Shown: piece after piece, positions 8,386 to 16,161 of the stretch
How the letters are laid out: each line of letters opens with the position of its first letter
Position numbering within the stretch: position 1 is the stretch's first letter
Assembly: GCF_000428825.1 (NCBI RefSeq)
Contig: NZ_AUAR01000001.1
Location: forward strand, 124,001-188,000
Direction: 5' to 3'
DNA: 64,000 nucleotides
From: Desulfomicrobium escambiense DSM 10707
GTDB lineage: Bacteria; Desulfobacterota; Desulfovibrionia; Desulfovibrionales; Desulfomicrobiaceae
Notes under the pieces: generated by a model
Databases searched by the model: none
What the model saw: the letters and a program-made list of their open reading frames with translations, nothing else
Told to the model about the DNA's origin: nothing
Made by a program: the position numbers and the translations under genes

Positions 8386-8953
8386 CGCCGTTTTTCACCA
8401 GCAGGACGGAGTTGCGGCTGCCGAAGCCGTCGTCGACGCTGAGGGCCGCCGCGGCGTCGGTCACGGGCGTGGTCCCGTCGACGAGAAAGACGTATTCGTG
8501 GCTGCCGGGCGGCAAGGCCGTCGTCAGGGTCCACAGGCCCGTGGCCGGATCGTTGCGCATGGTCCAGCCCGCAGTCTTCCAGCCGTTGAAGCTGCCGATG
8601 ACGGCCACTTCCCGCGCCGAGGGCGCGGCCAGGACGAAGGTGACGGGCGACAGGCCTGCCGGTGTACGGCCGCTTCCGGTCCCGGGATTGATGGTGAAGA
8701 ACAGTCCCAGGGCGAGCAGCAGGCAGGCCGCGGCGGCCAGGCCGCCGAGGGGCGAGACGCGGATGGTTCGCGGCTCCGTGAGCCAGCCGATCACCCGCGC
8801 CATCCGCCGCTTCGGGCCGGGCAGCGGCGCGGCGGCGCCGATGCGGTCCATGACGCGGGCCGCGAAATCCGGACCCGGATCCATGGCGCCGAGGCGGCGC
8901 AGGCCGGAGGCGAGTTCGTCGTTCGATGCATCGGTGCGATGTTTCGCATTCAT
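8369..8953 (-). CDS. Membrane-anchored protein with CBM48/AMPK-type glycogen-binding domain, putative anti-sigma factor
   Basis: 194 aa. The N-terminal cytoplasmic part (1-75) is followed by one membrane helix (about 79-95, LGGLAAAACLLLALGLFFTI) and a C-terminal CBM48-like beta-sandwich (about 110-185) with AREVAVIGSFNGWK and the ...YVFLVDG strand typical of glycogen/AMPK-beta recognition domains. Start ATG 8953 is chosen by AAGGA and by its 4-nt ATGA overlap with the sigma factor stop; the open frame upstream is spurious. Gene order (sigma, then single-TM protein) is that of ECF sigma/anti-sigma pairs, which is the basis for the anti-sigma proposal. Confidence 0.72.
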   Translation of the reverse strand: MNAKHRTDASNDELASGLRRLGAMDPGPDFAARVMDRIGAAAPLPGPKRRMARVIGWLTEPRTIRVSPLGGLAAAACLLLALGLFFTINPGTGSGRTPAGLSPVTFVLAAPSAREVAVIGSFNGWKTAGWTMRNDPATGLWTLTTALPPGSHEYVFLVDGTTPVTDAAAALSVDDGFGSRNSVLLVKNGDGAAL

Positions 8954-9501
8954 GGTGTTCCTTCCTTCCCGTAGAGTTCCCGCAGCATGTGCAGGGCCCT
9001 GTGCACGCGCATCTTGGCGCCGCTCATGGACAGCCCAAGGGTTTTGGCCACGGCGTCCAGGGGCATGTCCTCGATGTACCGCAGGGCCAGGGCCTCGGCG
9101 TATTTGGGCGCCAGCCCCCGCAGGGCGTCGAGGAGCCGGGCGGCTTCGAGGCTGGCCAAGGGGTCGTGTCGTGGGTCGGCCTGGATCTTTTCCAGGTCCT
9201 GCCGATACAGGGGTTCGCGCACGACCCGCCGCGCACGGTCGCGGGCCAGGTTCAGGGCCAATGTGTAGAGCCAGGTGAAGAAGCGCCGCCGCGTGTCGAA
9301 GGAGGCCAGCCGCTCGTAGGCCCGGACAAAGGCGTCCTGGGCCATTTCGCCGGCTTCGTGCTCGTCCCGGCTGAAGCGCAGCATGAGACGGTAGACCGGT
9401 CCCTGATACCGCCGGACCAGGACGGCGAAGGCCTCGCGTTCGCCGTTCAGGGTGCGCCCCACGGCCATCGCGTCGTCTCTGTCGGTATCCGGCGTATCCA
9501 T
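8950..9501 (-). CDS. ECF-family RNA polymerase sigma factor
   Basis: 183 aa. Region 2 is seen at about 20-90 (FAVLVRRYQGPVYRLMLRFS...DAFVRAYERLASFD...FFTWLYTLALNLARDRAR) and region 4 at about 120-175 (LRGLAPKYAEALALRYIEDMPLDAVAKTLG-LSMSGAKMRVHRAL). Regions 1 and 3 are absent, as in ECF sigmas. It overlaps the putative anti-sigma gene by ATGA. It heads a three-gene operon and presumably controls its own promoter plus an unknown regulon. Confidence 0.92.
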   Translation of the reverse strand: MDTPDTDRDDAMAVGRTLNGEREAFAVLVRRYQGPVYRLMLRFSRDEHEAGEMAQDAFVRAYERLASFDTRRRFFTWLYTLALNLARDRARRVVREPLYRQDLEKIQADPRHDPLASLEAARLLDALRGLAPKYAEALALRYIEDMPLDAVAKTLGLSMSGAKMRVHRALHMLRELYGKEGTP

Positions 9502-9892
9502 GTGTGAGCATATACGCGTGCGAAGGCCGATTTGTCACATTCTTCGCACCACACGGGGAAAAGGGGCTTGGTGGCGTTTTTGCGCAGCCCGGCTTGGTCG
9601 CACGACCTTGCCGCGGTGGCGAGTCTGATTCCCGCGTGTCTGCTGCCATCGGCATTTGATCAAGGGCGCAGGGGGGAGTAGGGTGGTCGACAAAGGCTTC
9701 GGGTCCTGCGCATTCCCTTCCATCCGAGACGGGCGCAAAATACGGATGGTCAGGATATCCCGCCACGGCCGCAAGAAAAGGCCTTGTGTTGCATGGTCTG
9801 CGGCAGGGGGCTCGGGATGGATTGCCGGGAGGGGTTGAGATATGCTGTGATGCGGAGAGTCGCCAGGACATGTTAACCAGGAAGGATTCGTC
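9502..9892. other. 391-bp intergenic region between divergent ECF sigma and DUF3313 genes
   Basis: No open frame here has coding character. It must hold the divergent promoters, but I see no convincing -35/-10 pair or ECF-type motif on either strand; only TATGCT at 9841-9846 resembles a -10 box for the lipoprotein gene. No repeat or RNA gene is visible. Confidence 0.5.
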
Positions 9893-10582
9893 ATGAAGAA
9901 GTGCATGCTTGTCGCGTTGATGCTGTCCGTGTGCGCGTGCGCGGGCACGGGCAACAACACGGTCCAGAAGGACTTCAACCCTGTAAACCATTTTCTCGGT
10001 GCAGACTATTCGATGTTGCGGGAAAACCCGGATCTGAAGGGAGGGCTTGGGTGGCGCAACCCGGCGTTCAACCCTGCAACCTACTCGGCCATGTACGTCG
10101 AACCCGTGATGCTGTGGCGCGCCGAGGACATGGCCAGGGAGTCGGGGCTGAAGATCGGGGAGTTGGAACTGCTGGCCACATATTTCCATGACGTGCTCAC
10201 GCGCGTGCCTGACGGTACGGGGATGAAGCTGGCGGCGCGGCCCGGTCCTGGCGTGATCAGCGTGAAGGCGGCCGTGACGGAGGTTGAGGCAGGCAGCCCC
10301 GTGTCCAACGTCCTGACCTCCGTCATTCCCGTCGGCATCCTCCTTTCGGCTGGCAAACAGGCGGTCACGGGGCAGGGCATGGGTGTCGGCAAGTGCGCCG
10401 TGGAGATTCGCTTCGTAGACGCCGTGACGGGTGAGAACGTGGCCATGTTCGCCGATACGAAGGTCGGCAGGAAGTACGACTCCGCCGGGTTCACGAAGAC
10501 CGGCCAGACCGAGGAAGCCATGAACGAATGGGCCGAACTGCTGCAGAAACGCATCGCCGTTGTCTGGGGGCAGGCCAGATAG
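9893..10582 (+). CDS. DUF3313-family lipoprotein
   Basis: 229 aa. Signal peptide with lipobox (LMLSVCAC-AG), then a domain with YVEPVMLWR near residue 70 and VEIRFVDAVTGE near 170, matching the DUF3313 lipoprotein family as I remember it. AGGAAGG lies 6-7 nt before the ATG. It is monocistronic. Function of the family is unknown; the lipid anchor places it on the periplasmic side. Confidence 0.75.
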   Translation: MKKCMLVALMLSVCACAGTGNNTVQKDFNPVNHFLGADYSMLRENPDLKGGLGWRNPAFNPATYSAMYVEPVMLWRAEDMARESGLKIGELELLATYFHDVLTRVPDGTGMKLAARPGPGVISVKAAVTEVEAGSPVSNVLTSVIPVGILLSAGKQAVTGQGMGVGKCAVEIRFVDAVTGENVAMFADTKVGRKYDSAGFTKTGQTEEAMNEWAELLQKRIAVVWGQAR

Positions 10583-10705
10583 CATGACAGGGCAGGGCCG
10601 CGTTCTGGAAACCAGGGGCGCCGCCCGCCGGACCGATCTCAGCATCCGGTTGCACCGTCACGGCGAACCGGTATGGATGCTCAACACGTCAAGCGGAGGA
10701 AGCTC

Positions 10706-11410
10706 ATGGCATCGGTGGCGACGGTCATCACGGACACGAATCAGAACGAGCTGCTGCGGAAAGTCGCCGCGCGCATTTGCGGCGCGCTGTGCGGCGTCCT
10801 CGTCGAGCGGGGCCGGGCGGTTCTCGGGGTGCCCGGCGGCAGGAGCGTGGCCGGGGTTTTCGAGGCCATGCGGCAGGAGCGGCTGGACTGGGGGCAGGTC
10901 CATGTCTTTCTGGTCGACGAGCGGCTGGTCCCCATGGACCACCCCGACAGCAACTTCAGGCTGCTGCGCGAGCACCTTGTGGACCCTCTGGCCCGGGAGG
11001 GGCGGATGCCCCCACAGGCCCATCCGTTCCCTGGCGACGCCCCGGACCCGCAGCGGGCGGCGCGGGACTACGACGGGGCCCTGGCGGAACTGGGTTCCCG
11101 GTTCGACGTCGTTCTGCTCAGCGCGGGCGAGGACGGGCACGTGGCGTCCCTTTTTCCGGACCACCACTCCCTCATGGACGCGCGGCACGGGTTTTTCGTC
11201 ATGGACGATGCGCCCAAGCCCCCGCCGGGCAGGATGAGCGCGTCGGCGTCCCTCCTGCGCGCCTGCGGGACCGGTGTCCTGCTTTTCGCCGGCCGGGCCA
11301 AGGCCGCGGCGTTCGCCCGATTCACGGATCCTTCCGCCTCCGTGTCCTCCTGTCCGGCCAAGCTGATGCTGCAAATGGGGAATCCCTTCGTGTTCACGGA
11401 TCTCACGTGA
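10706..11410 (+). CDS. pgl: 6-phosphogluconolactonase
   Basis: 234 aa. It hydrolyses 6-phosphogluconolactone in the oxidative pentose phosphate pathway, cytosolic. Family marks are VPGGRSVAGVF (near 40), VFLVDERLVPMDHPDSNFRLLREHL (near 70-95) and the signature LLSAGEDGHVASLFPD (near 140-155). ATG 10706 is preceded by GGAGGAA; the frame opens 11 codons earlier without a ribosome site. Neither zwf nor gnd lies next to it. Confidence 0.9.
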   Translation: MASVATVITDTNQNELLRKVAARICGALCGVLVERGRAVLGVPGGRSVAGVFEAMRQERLDWGQVHVFLVDERLVPMDHPDSNFRLLREHLVDPLAREGRMPPQAHPFPGDAPDPQRAARDYDGALAELGSRFDVVLLSAGEDGHVASLFPDHHSLMDARHGFFVMDDAPKPPPGRMSASASLLRACGTGVLLFAGRAKAAAFARFTDPSASVSSCPAKLMLQMGNPFVFTDLT

Positions 11411-11521
11411 ACGCCGAAGCGGACTCGTCCCGGCCCTGGGGGCGTTTCGTCCTGCTTGACCGGGCCCGGGGGGCGTGACACATCGGGGGCCTTCGGAAAG
11501 GCGGAGCCCCGCGGAGTTGGC

Positions 11522-12202
11522 ATGATGAATACGGCAATCGACCCGTCGCGCCGTCACGAGACGGAACAGACACCGGCCTCGGACCCGCGCCGGGGCAGCA
11601 GCGCCCCTGGCGTGGTGGCCTGCCAGACCTGCGACCTGCTGACGCGGCCTTCGGGCGCGGCCGGCACGACCTCCCTCTGTCCGCGTTGCGGGGCGGTGGT
11701 GCACCGGCAAAAGAGCAACAGCATCGACCGGCCGCTGGCCTTCGCCCTGAGCGGGCTGATCCTTTTCGCCATCGCCCTGACGCACCCCTTCCTGGCCATG
11801 AAGAGCGGCGGATTCGTGCAGGAGACCACGCTGCTGACGGGCATCTTCGAGCTCTGGAAGCAGCACCTCTACGGCCTGGGCGCGCTCGTGCTCCTGACCT
11901 GCGCCCTCATACCCCTGGCCCAGCTCACGGGCCTTCTCTACATCCTTGTCCACCTGCGCCTGAACGCCGCGGCGCCGGGGAGCGTCGCCATTTTCCGGGC
12001 CATCCTGCACGTCAACTCGTGGGCCATGATGGAGGTCTTCGTCATCGGCATCCTGGTGGCCCTGGTCAAGCTCGCCAAGATGGCGACCATCGTGCCGGGG
12101 GCGGCGGTCATGGCCCTGGGCCTGCTGACCGTGGTCACCACGGCCGCCATGGCGACCCTCGACCCTCCGCTCGTCTGGGCGCGGCTGGACCGCCGCCCAT
12201 GA
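11522..12202 (+). CDS. pqiA: Paraquat-inducible protein A (PqiA) domain membrane protein, first half
   Basis: 226 aa. An N-terminal zinc-ribbon-like CxxC pair (ACQTCDLL and CPRCGAVV, about residues 35-65) precedes four hydrophobic helices. Enterobacterial PqiA carries two such domains in one chain of about 417 aa; here the two domains are separate genes (this one and 12199-12831). First gene of the pqi operon, joined by ATGA overlap to the second. PqiABC moves lipids between inner and outer membranes; PqiA is the inner-membrane component. Two consecutive ATG codons (11522, 11525) are possible starts. Confidence 0.85.
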   Translation: MMNTAIDPSRRHETEQTPASDPRRGSSAPGVVACQTCDLLTRPSGAAGTTSLCPRCGAVVHRQKSNSIDRPLAFALSGLILFAIALTHPFLAMKSGGFVQETTLLTGIFELWKQHLYGLGALVLLTCALIPLAQLTGLLYILVHLRLNAAAPGSVAIFRAILHVNSWAMMEVFVIGILVALVKLAKMATIVPGAAVMALGLLTVVTTAAMATLDPPLVWARLDRRP

Positions 12203-12831
12203 CCGGCGGATACACTTCCGCCAGGCAGGCCGGGTTGATCGCCTGCCACGACTGCGGGCTCCTGGTGCCCGCCGGGACCGTCGGCCCCGGCCATGGGCGC
12301 TGCCCGCGCTGCGGCGCGGCCCTGCACGCCCGCAAGCCGAACAGCATCGCCCGCGCCTGGGCCTTTCTGCTGGCCGCAGCCATCATGTACGTGCCGGCCA
12401 ATATCCTGCCCATGACCATCACCACGGCCCTCGGCTCGGCCCAGTCCGACACGATCATGAGCGGCGTCATCTATTTCATCCACAGCGGCTCGTGGGAGAT
12501 CGCGGCCGTCATCTTCGTCGCCAGTATCTTCGTGCCCATGGCCAAGCTGGTCATCCTGATTTTTCTGCTGACAAGCGTCCAGCTGCGCTGCCGCTGGCGG
12601 CCCAGGGACCGCACCGTGTTGTACCGCATGACGGAGCTGGTGGGCCGGTGGTCCATGGTCGACGTGTACGTGGTCACCATCCTGGTCGCCCTGGTCAAGC
12701 TCGGCGCCGTGGCCAACATCGAGGCCGGCCCGGCGGCCGTGTTCTTCGCCACGGTGGTGGTGCTGACCATGCTGGCCGCCGAGAGTTTCGACCCCCGCCT
12801 CATCTGGGATGTCATCGAGGAGGATTCATGA
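12199..12831 (+). CDS. pqiA: PqiA domain membrane protein, second half
   Basis: 210 aa, paralogous to the preceding gene: CxxC pairs ACHDCGLLV and CPRCGAAL, then KPNSIARAWAFLLAAAIMYVP and three more helices. Overlaps the previous stop and the next start by ATGA, so the four pqi genes are translationally coupled. Together with the previous gene it equals one E. coli PqiA. Confidence 0.87.
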   Translation: MTGGYTSARQAGLIACHDCGLLVPAGTVGPGHGRCPRCGAALHARKPNSIARAWAFLLAAAIMYVPANILPMTITTALGSAQSDTIMSGVIYFIHSGSWEIAAVIFVASIFVPMAKLVILIFLLTSVQLRCRWRPRDRTVLYRMTELVGRWSMVDVYVVTILVALVKLGAVANIEAGPAAVFFATVVVLTMLAAESFDPRLIWDVIEEDS

Positions 12832-14459
12832 CTGATAGCGAAAGCCCCGCGGAGCTCGCGTCTCCCGCCCAAATCCGGAAAAGCCGCAGCCTCTCGCTGG
12901 TCTGGATCGTGCCGCTGGTGGCCCTCGTCGTCGGCGGGTGGCTCGTCTTCAAGGCGCTGAGCGAGAAGGGCCCCGTCATCACCATCATGTTCTCGTCGGC
13001 CGAAGGGCTCGAGGCCGGCAAGACCAAGATCAAGTACAAGGACGTGGTCATCGGCCAGGTCGAGACCATCCGCCTGGGCGACGACCTGAAGCGGGTCGTG
13101 GTCACGGCCGAACTGGCCAAGGGGTACGACCGGTACCTGAACGACAGGACACGCTTCTGGGTGGAGCGCGCCCAGATCCGCGGCGGCACGGCCTCGGGCC
13201 TGACCACACTGTTTTCAGGCGCGTACATCGGCGTCGATCCGGCCCTCGAAGGGCAGCCAACCGTGAGCTTCGTCGGCCTCGAAGTGCAGCCCGTCGTGAC
13301 CACGGGCCTGCCCGGCAAGCATTTCTGGCTCAAAGCCAGGAAACTCGGCTCCCTCAAGGTCGGCGTCCCGGTCTACTACCGCCAGATTCAGGTCGGCCAG
13401 GTCGTCAGCTTCGGCTTCGCCCCCGACGGCCGGACCGTCGACGTCCAGGTCTTCATCGAAGCCCCCCACGACGCCAAGGTCACCCAGAACACGCGCTTCT
13501 GGAACTCGAGCGGCCTGGACGTGTCCCTTTCGGCCCAGGGGCTGAAGATCGATACGGAGTCCCTCATCACCATCATCTCCGGAGGCCTGGCCTTCGATGT
13601 GCCCGACGGCATGGAGCCTGGCGGGGAAGCGGCGGAACACGCGACGTTTCAGCTCTATCCCACCCGCGAGAGCATCCAGGAGAAAACCTACACCCTGCGC
13701 AGGACCTGGCTGGTCTATTTCGACCAGTCGGTGCGGGGCCTGAGCATCGGCGCCCCGGTGGAGATCTACGGCATCAAGATCGGCGAGGTGTCCGGTATCG
13801 ACCTGATCTACGACGAGAAGCGCAGGGAACTGCGCGTGCCCGTCCTGCTTTCCGTGGAGCCGGAGCGGATCCAGAACGTGCTGAAGGCCATTCCCGAACA
13901 GGAGGCAGGGGAGAGCAATCCCCTGCTCAGATGGTTCGTGGAGGACCGCAATCTGCGGGCCCAGCTCAAGACGGGCAACCTCCTCACGGGGCAGCTCCTG
14001 GTCGATCTCGGGTTCTATCCCGACGAGCCCAAGGCCGTCCTGGCCCATGAGAACGGACTCCCGGTCATCCCCAGCATGGGCGGCTCCATCGAGCAGATTC
14101 AGGAGAGCATCGCCAGGATCACGCGCAGCCTGGAGAAGGTGCCCTTTGAAAAGATCGGACGGGATTTCGATCTGCTGCTCAAGGATGCGACAACGACCGT
14201 CAGGGACGCCGGGGTGTTCGCGCGGCGCCTGAACGGGGAGACCGCCCCGGCGCTGCAGGCCAGTCTCGGGGCCCTGCAGACGACGTTGCAGGAGGTGCAG
14301 GGCACCATCGGCAAGGACTCGCCCCTGAACTACAACCTGAAGAAGTCTCTCGAAGAGCTGTCCCTGACCCTGCGCTCCCTGCGCGAACTGACCACCGCCA
14401 TCGAGAGCCGGCCGCAGTCGCTCCTGTTCGGCAAAGGAGAGAAGGAAGATGAAAAGTAG
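12828..14459 (+). CDS. pqiB: PqiB, MCE-domain lipid transport tunnel protein
   Basis: 543 aa, same size class as E. coli PqiB (546). One N-terminal membrane anchor (about 22-43, LSLVWIVPLVALVVGGWLVF), three successive MCE/MlaD domains (about 47-150, 160-270, 285-400; repeated G-KIGEV/G-V/I-GQV strands) and a C-terminal helical segment (about 430-535). In E. coli three-MCE subunits stack as hexameric rings and a needle that carries lipids across the periplasm. ATGA overlap with pqiA and 11-nt overlap with pqiC. Confidence 0.92.
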   Translation: MTDSESPAELASPAQIRKSRSLSLVWIVPLVALVVGGWLVFKALSEKGPVITIMFSSAEGLEAGKTKIKYKDVVIGQVETIRLGDDLKRVVVTAELAKGYDRYLNDRTRFWVERAQIRGGTASGLTTLFSGAYIGVDPALEGQPTVSFVGLEVQPVVTTGLPGKHFWLKARKLGSLKVGVPVYYRQIQVGQVVSFGFAPDGRTVDVQVFIEAPHDAKVTQNTRFWNSSGLDVSLSAQGLKIDTESLITIISGGLAFDVPDGMEPGGEAAEHATFQLYPTRESIQEKTYTLRRTWLVYFDQSVRGLSIGAPVEIYGIKIGEVSGIDLIYDEKRRELRVPVLLSVEPERIQNVLKAIPEQEAGESNPLLRWFVEDRNLRAQLKTGNLLTGQLLVDLGFYPDEPKAVLAHENGLPVIPSMGGSIEQIQESIARITRSLEKVPFEKIGRDFDLLLKDATTTVRDAGVFARRLNGETAPALQASLGALQTTLQEVQGTIGKDSPLNYNLKKSLEELSLTLRSLRELTTAIESRPQSLLFGKGEKEDEK

Positions 14460-15048
14460 ACTCACCCGCGCGGCGCTCCTGGGCCTGGCCTGCGCCATGC
14501 TGCTGGCCGGTTGCGCCGGGAAGGCGCCGACCACGTCCTACTACAGCCTGCACGTTCCGCAGGCTTCCGCCCCGGCCCCGGCCGGGGACGCGGTGTCCTT
14601 GAGCGTCGGCCCCGTGACCCTGCCCGACGTCCTCAAGCAGACGCGCATCGCCACGGGCGGGGAGAACGGGCGGTACCGCCTGTCAGAATACCACCGCTGG
14701 GCCGGCGAGGTGGACCGGGACATGGCGCGGGCTGTGGCCGAGCGGCTTTCGATGATTCTCGGGACCGAGAACGTGTCCCTCTTCCCTTGGGACCAACAGG
14801 CCCGGCCACGCTTCCGCGTCCTCGTCGACGTGGTGGCCATGGGCGGCAGCCTCGGCCGCGAGGCGACGCTGTCCGCCCGCTGGACCCTGCTGGACGCGGA
14901 AAGGCAGGGCGAACCCCTGGTGCGGCGCACGGATACGGCCCAGCCCCTGCCGGACGCCGATCACGCCACCTGGGTCGCAGCCCAGCAGCGCAACGTCGAG
15001 AGGCTGGCCGACGACATCGCCGCAGCCATCGCGGCCGCGCGGGACTGA
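14449..15048 (+). CDS. pqiC: PqiC, outer-membrane lipoprotein of the Pqi system
   Basis: 199 aa. Lipoprotein signal with LLAGC at about 18-22, then the ABC-type transport auxiliary domain (formerly DUF330): TTSYYSLHV, LSVGPVTLPDVLKQTRIATG, and a C-terminal helix. It overlaps the pqiB 3' end by 11 nt. In E. coli PqiC sits in the outer membrane and contacts the PqiB needle. Confidence 0.9.
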   Translation: MKSRLTRAALLGLACAMLLAGCAGKAPTTSYYSLHVPQASAPAPAGDAVSLSVGPVTLPDVLKQTRIATGGENGRYRLSEYHRWAGEVDRDMARAVAERLSMILGTENVSLFPWDQQARPRFRVLVDVVAMGGSLGREATLSARWTLLDAERQGEPLVRRTDTAQPLPDADHATWVAAQQRNVERLADDIAAAIAAARD

Positions 15049-15058
15049 AAGGGGGGCT

Positions 15059-15097
15059 GTAGCCGAGGCCGGACCGGGCAGCGGCTGCCTCGGCTGC
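15059..15097. terminator. Long inverted repeat between convergent pqiC and dsrE-like genes
   Basis: AGCCGAGGC (15061-15069) pairs with GCCTCGGCT (15087-15095), extendable to 11 pairs, loop 17 nt. No T tract follows in either direction, so termination would not be of the canonical intrinsic type. Confidence 0.35.
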
Positions 15098-15103
15098 ACG
15101 GGG

Positions 15104-15424
15104 CTAGAAGTTGAGTATCCTGTCGGCCTTCTGCACCTGTTCGTACAGAAACTTCATGTTCGACATGGTCACGTGTTCGCTCGCATCCACACCGTGGATG
15201 CCCATGCACTTGCCTCAGGCGACGAGCACGCCCTCGCTCAGGGCGAAGAGCTTGGCCTGTTCGGCGATGGGGAAGGTCTGGCTGTCGTCGGCGTAGAGGT
15301 CCACGGCCGGGCCGTTCAGAAACAGGGTCACGTCTTCACCCTCTGTCAGCAGAAAGTTGCCGAACCTGACGGCGTTCCATTTGATCTCCGGGTCCGGGCT
15401 GGACAGGACGAGAAGTATTTGCAT
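15104..15424 (-). CDS. DsrE-family selenoprotein (in-frame UGA read as selenocysteine)
   Basis: 106 aa if UGA at 15217-15215 is read as Sec, from ATG 15424 to TAG 15106-15104. Conventional calling stops at the UGA and gives only 69 aa, lacking the conserved part of the fold. The frame reads ...LSEGVLVA-Sec70-GKCM-GIHG... and continues with DASEHVTMSNMKFLYEQVQKADRILNF, which fits the C-terminal half of DsrE/DsrF-like sulfur-relay proteins, where a redox Cys sits at the Sec position; Sec70 and Cys73 form a UxxC pair. A perfect hairpin with a GGU loop follows the UGA (separate entry). Probably a cytosolic thiol/selenol persulfide or redox protein. It faces pqiC; no Sec machinery genes lie in the window. 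Confidence 0.85.
15183..15201 (-). promoter_or_regulatory. Bacterial SECIS element in the dsrE-like mRNA
   Basis: Starting 13 nt after the UGA, the minus-strand RNA forms a perfect 8-bp stem GCAUCCAC/GUGGAUGC with apical loop GGU. Bacterial SECIS elements lie inside the coding region just 3' of the UGA, with a G in the first loop positions and the loop about 16-37 nt away; here the loop is nt 22-24 after the UGA. The same element encodes Gly-Ile-His-Gly-Val-Asp-Ala in frame. Confidence 0.85.
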
Positions 15425-15571
15425 TTTCGCTCCTTTCGGTAGTCATCCATCGATTTTTTCGATGAATATGCGGCGCCCGGAATCGGTTGACTGTCCGGGT
15501 TCGCCTCCCAACAGGGGGACGCACGCTCGGCCGACGTGACCGGCTTCCTGCCATGCTGCGCGAACCGGGGT

Positions 15572-16093
15572 TCACTGCTGCCGGCTCAATTCCTTGACCG
15601 TCTCCTCCGCGAACTTCTCATACAACCAGCTCATCCGCGCACTGTCCTGGCCGCCGGCCAGGCCGCCCAGAGCGTAGGATGCCGAAACCTCGAAGCGGTC
15701 GAGTTCCTTGCCCGCTTCGTCCTCGAGCACGATGTCGGCCGTGATGGAATCCGCACCAGCCATGAACCCCCACATGACGGCGGAAAAGTTGGAGCGCACG
15801 CGCATGTCCTTGACCAGCACTTCAAGGTGGGGGCGCGACAGGTCGCCGGAGGGATTCAGCAGGTTGTTGGCCTCCAGGCCCCGCTTCACGTGGCTGAGCA
15901 GTTCGTCGGGATTGAACTTGAGGTTGTCCAGAGCCTTCTTTTTGGCCTCCTCGGTCAGCGATACGGATACCGAAGAAACCTGGTCCCGTTCCGAGAGACA
16001 GGGGCGACCGACCTCGGAAACCTGCGGCCGTTTGACTCCCGCCGAGCAGCCGGCAAGGGCGAGCGCCAGGATGACGATGGAGACGAGTTTCAT
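15572..16093 (-). CDS. DUF4410-like lipoprotein
   Basis: 173 aa from ATG 16093, which begins a clear lipoprotein signal (MKLVSIVILALALAGC-SAG). The frame opens further upstream, and ATG 16111 is a weaker alternative without a ribosome site; GGAGG lies 11 nt before 16093. The mature part (DELLSHVKRGLEANNLL ... LEVLVKDMRVRSNFSAVMWG ... GADSITADIVLEDEAGKELDRF) resembles DUF4410. It follows the large lipoprotein gene by 68 nt and is probably co-transcribed. Function unknown. Confidence 0.72.
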   Translation of the reverse strand: MKLVSIVILALALAGCSAGVKRPQVSEVGRPCLSERDQVSSVSVSLTEEAKKKALDNLKFNPDELLSHVKRGLEANNLLNPSGDLSRPHLEVLVKDMRVRSNFSAVMWGFMAGADSITADIVLEDEAGKELDRFEVSASYALGGLAGGQDSARMSWLYEKFAEETVKELSRQQ

Positions 16094-16161
16094 GTTCACG
16101 GGAACCTCCATGTGTGCGGTTGGTGCTTGTGCGGTCTTTTGTTCACGCGATGTCGGGACGC

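Noticed and set aside
9656-9838. 60-codon frame in the gap before the DUF3313 gene
   Set aside because: No ribosome site, basic random composition, no signal or motif.
8954-10645. Very long extension of the CBM48 membrane protein frame across the sigma factor and DUF3313 genes
   Set aside because: It is antisense or out of frame with recognised genes; the ATGA overlap at 8950-8953 fixes the start.
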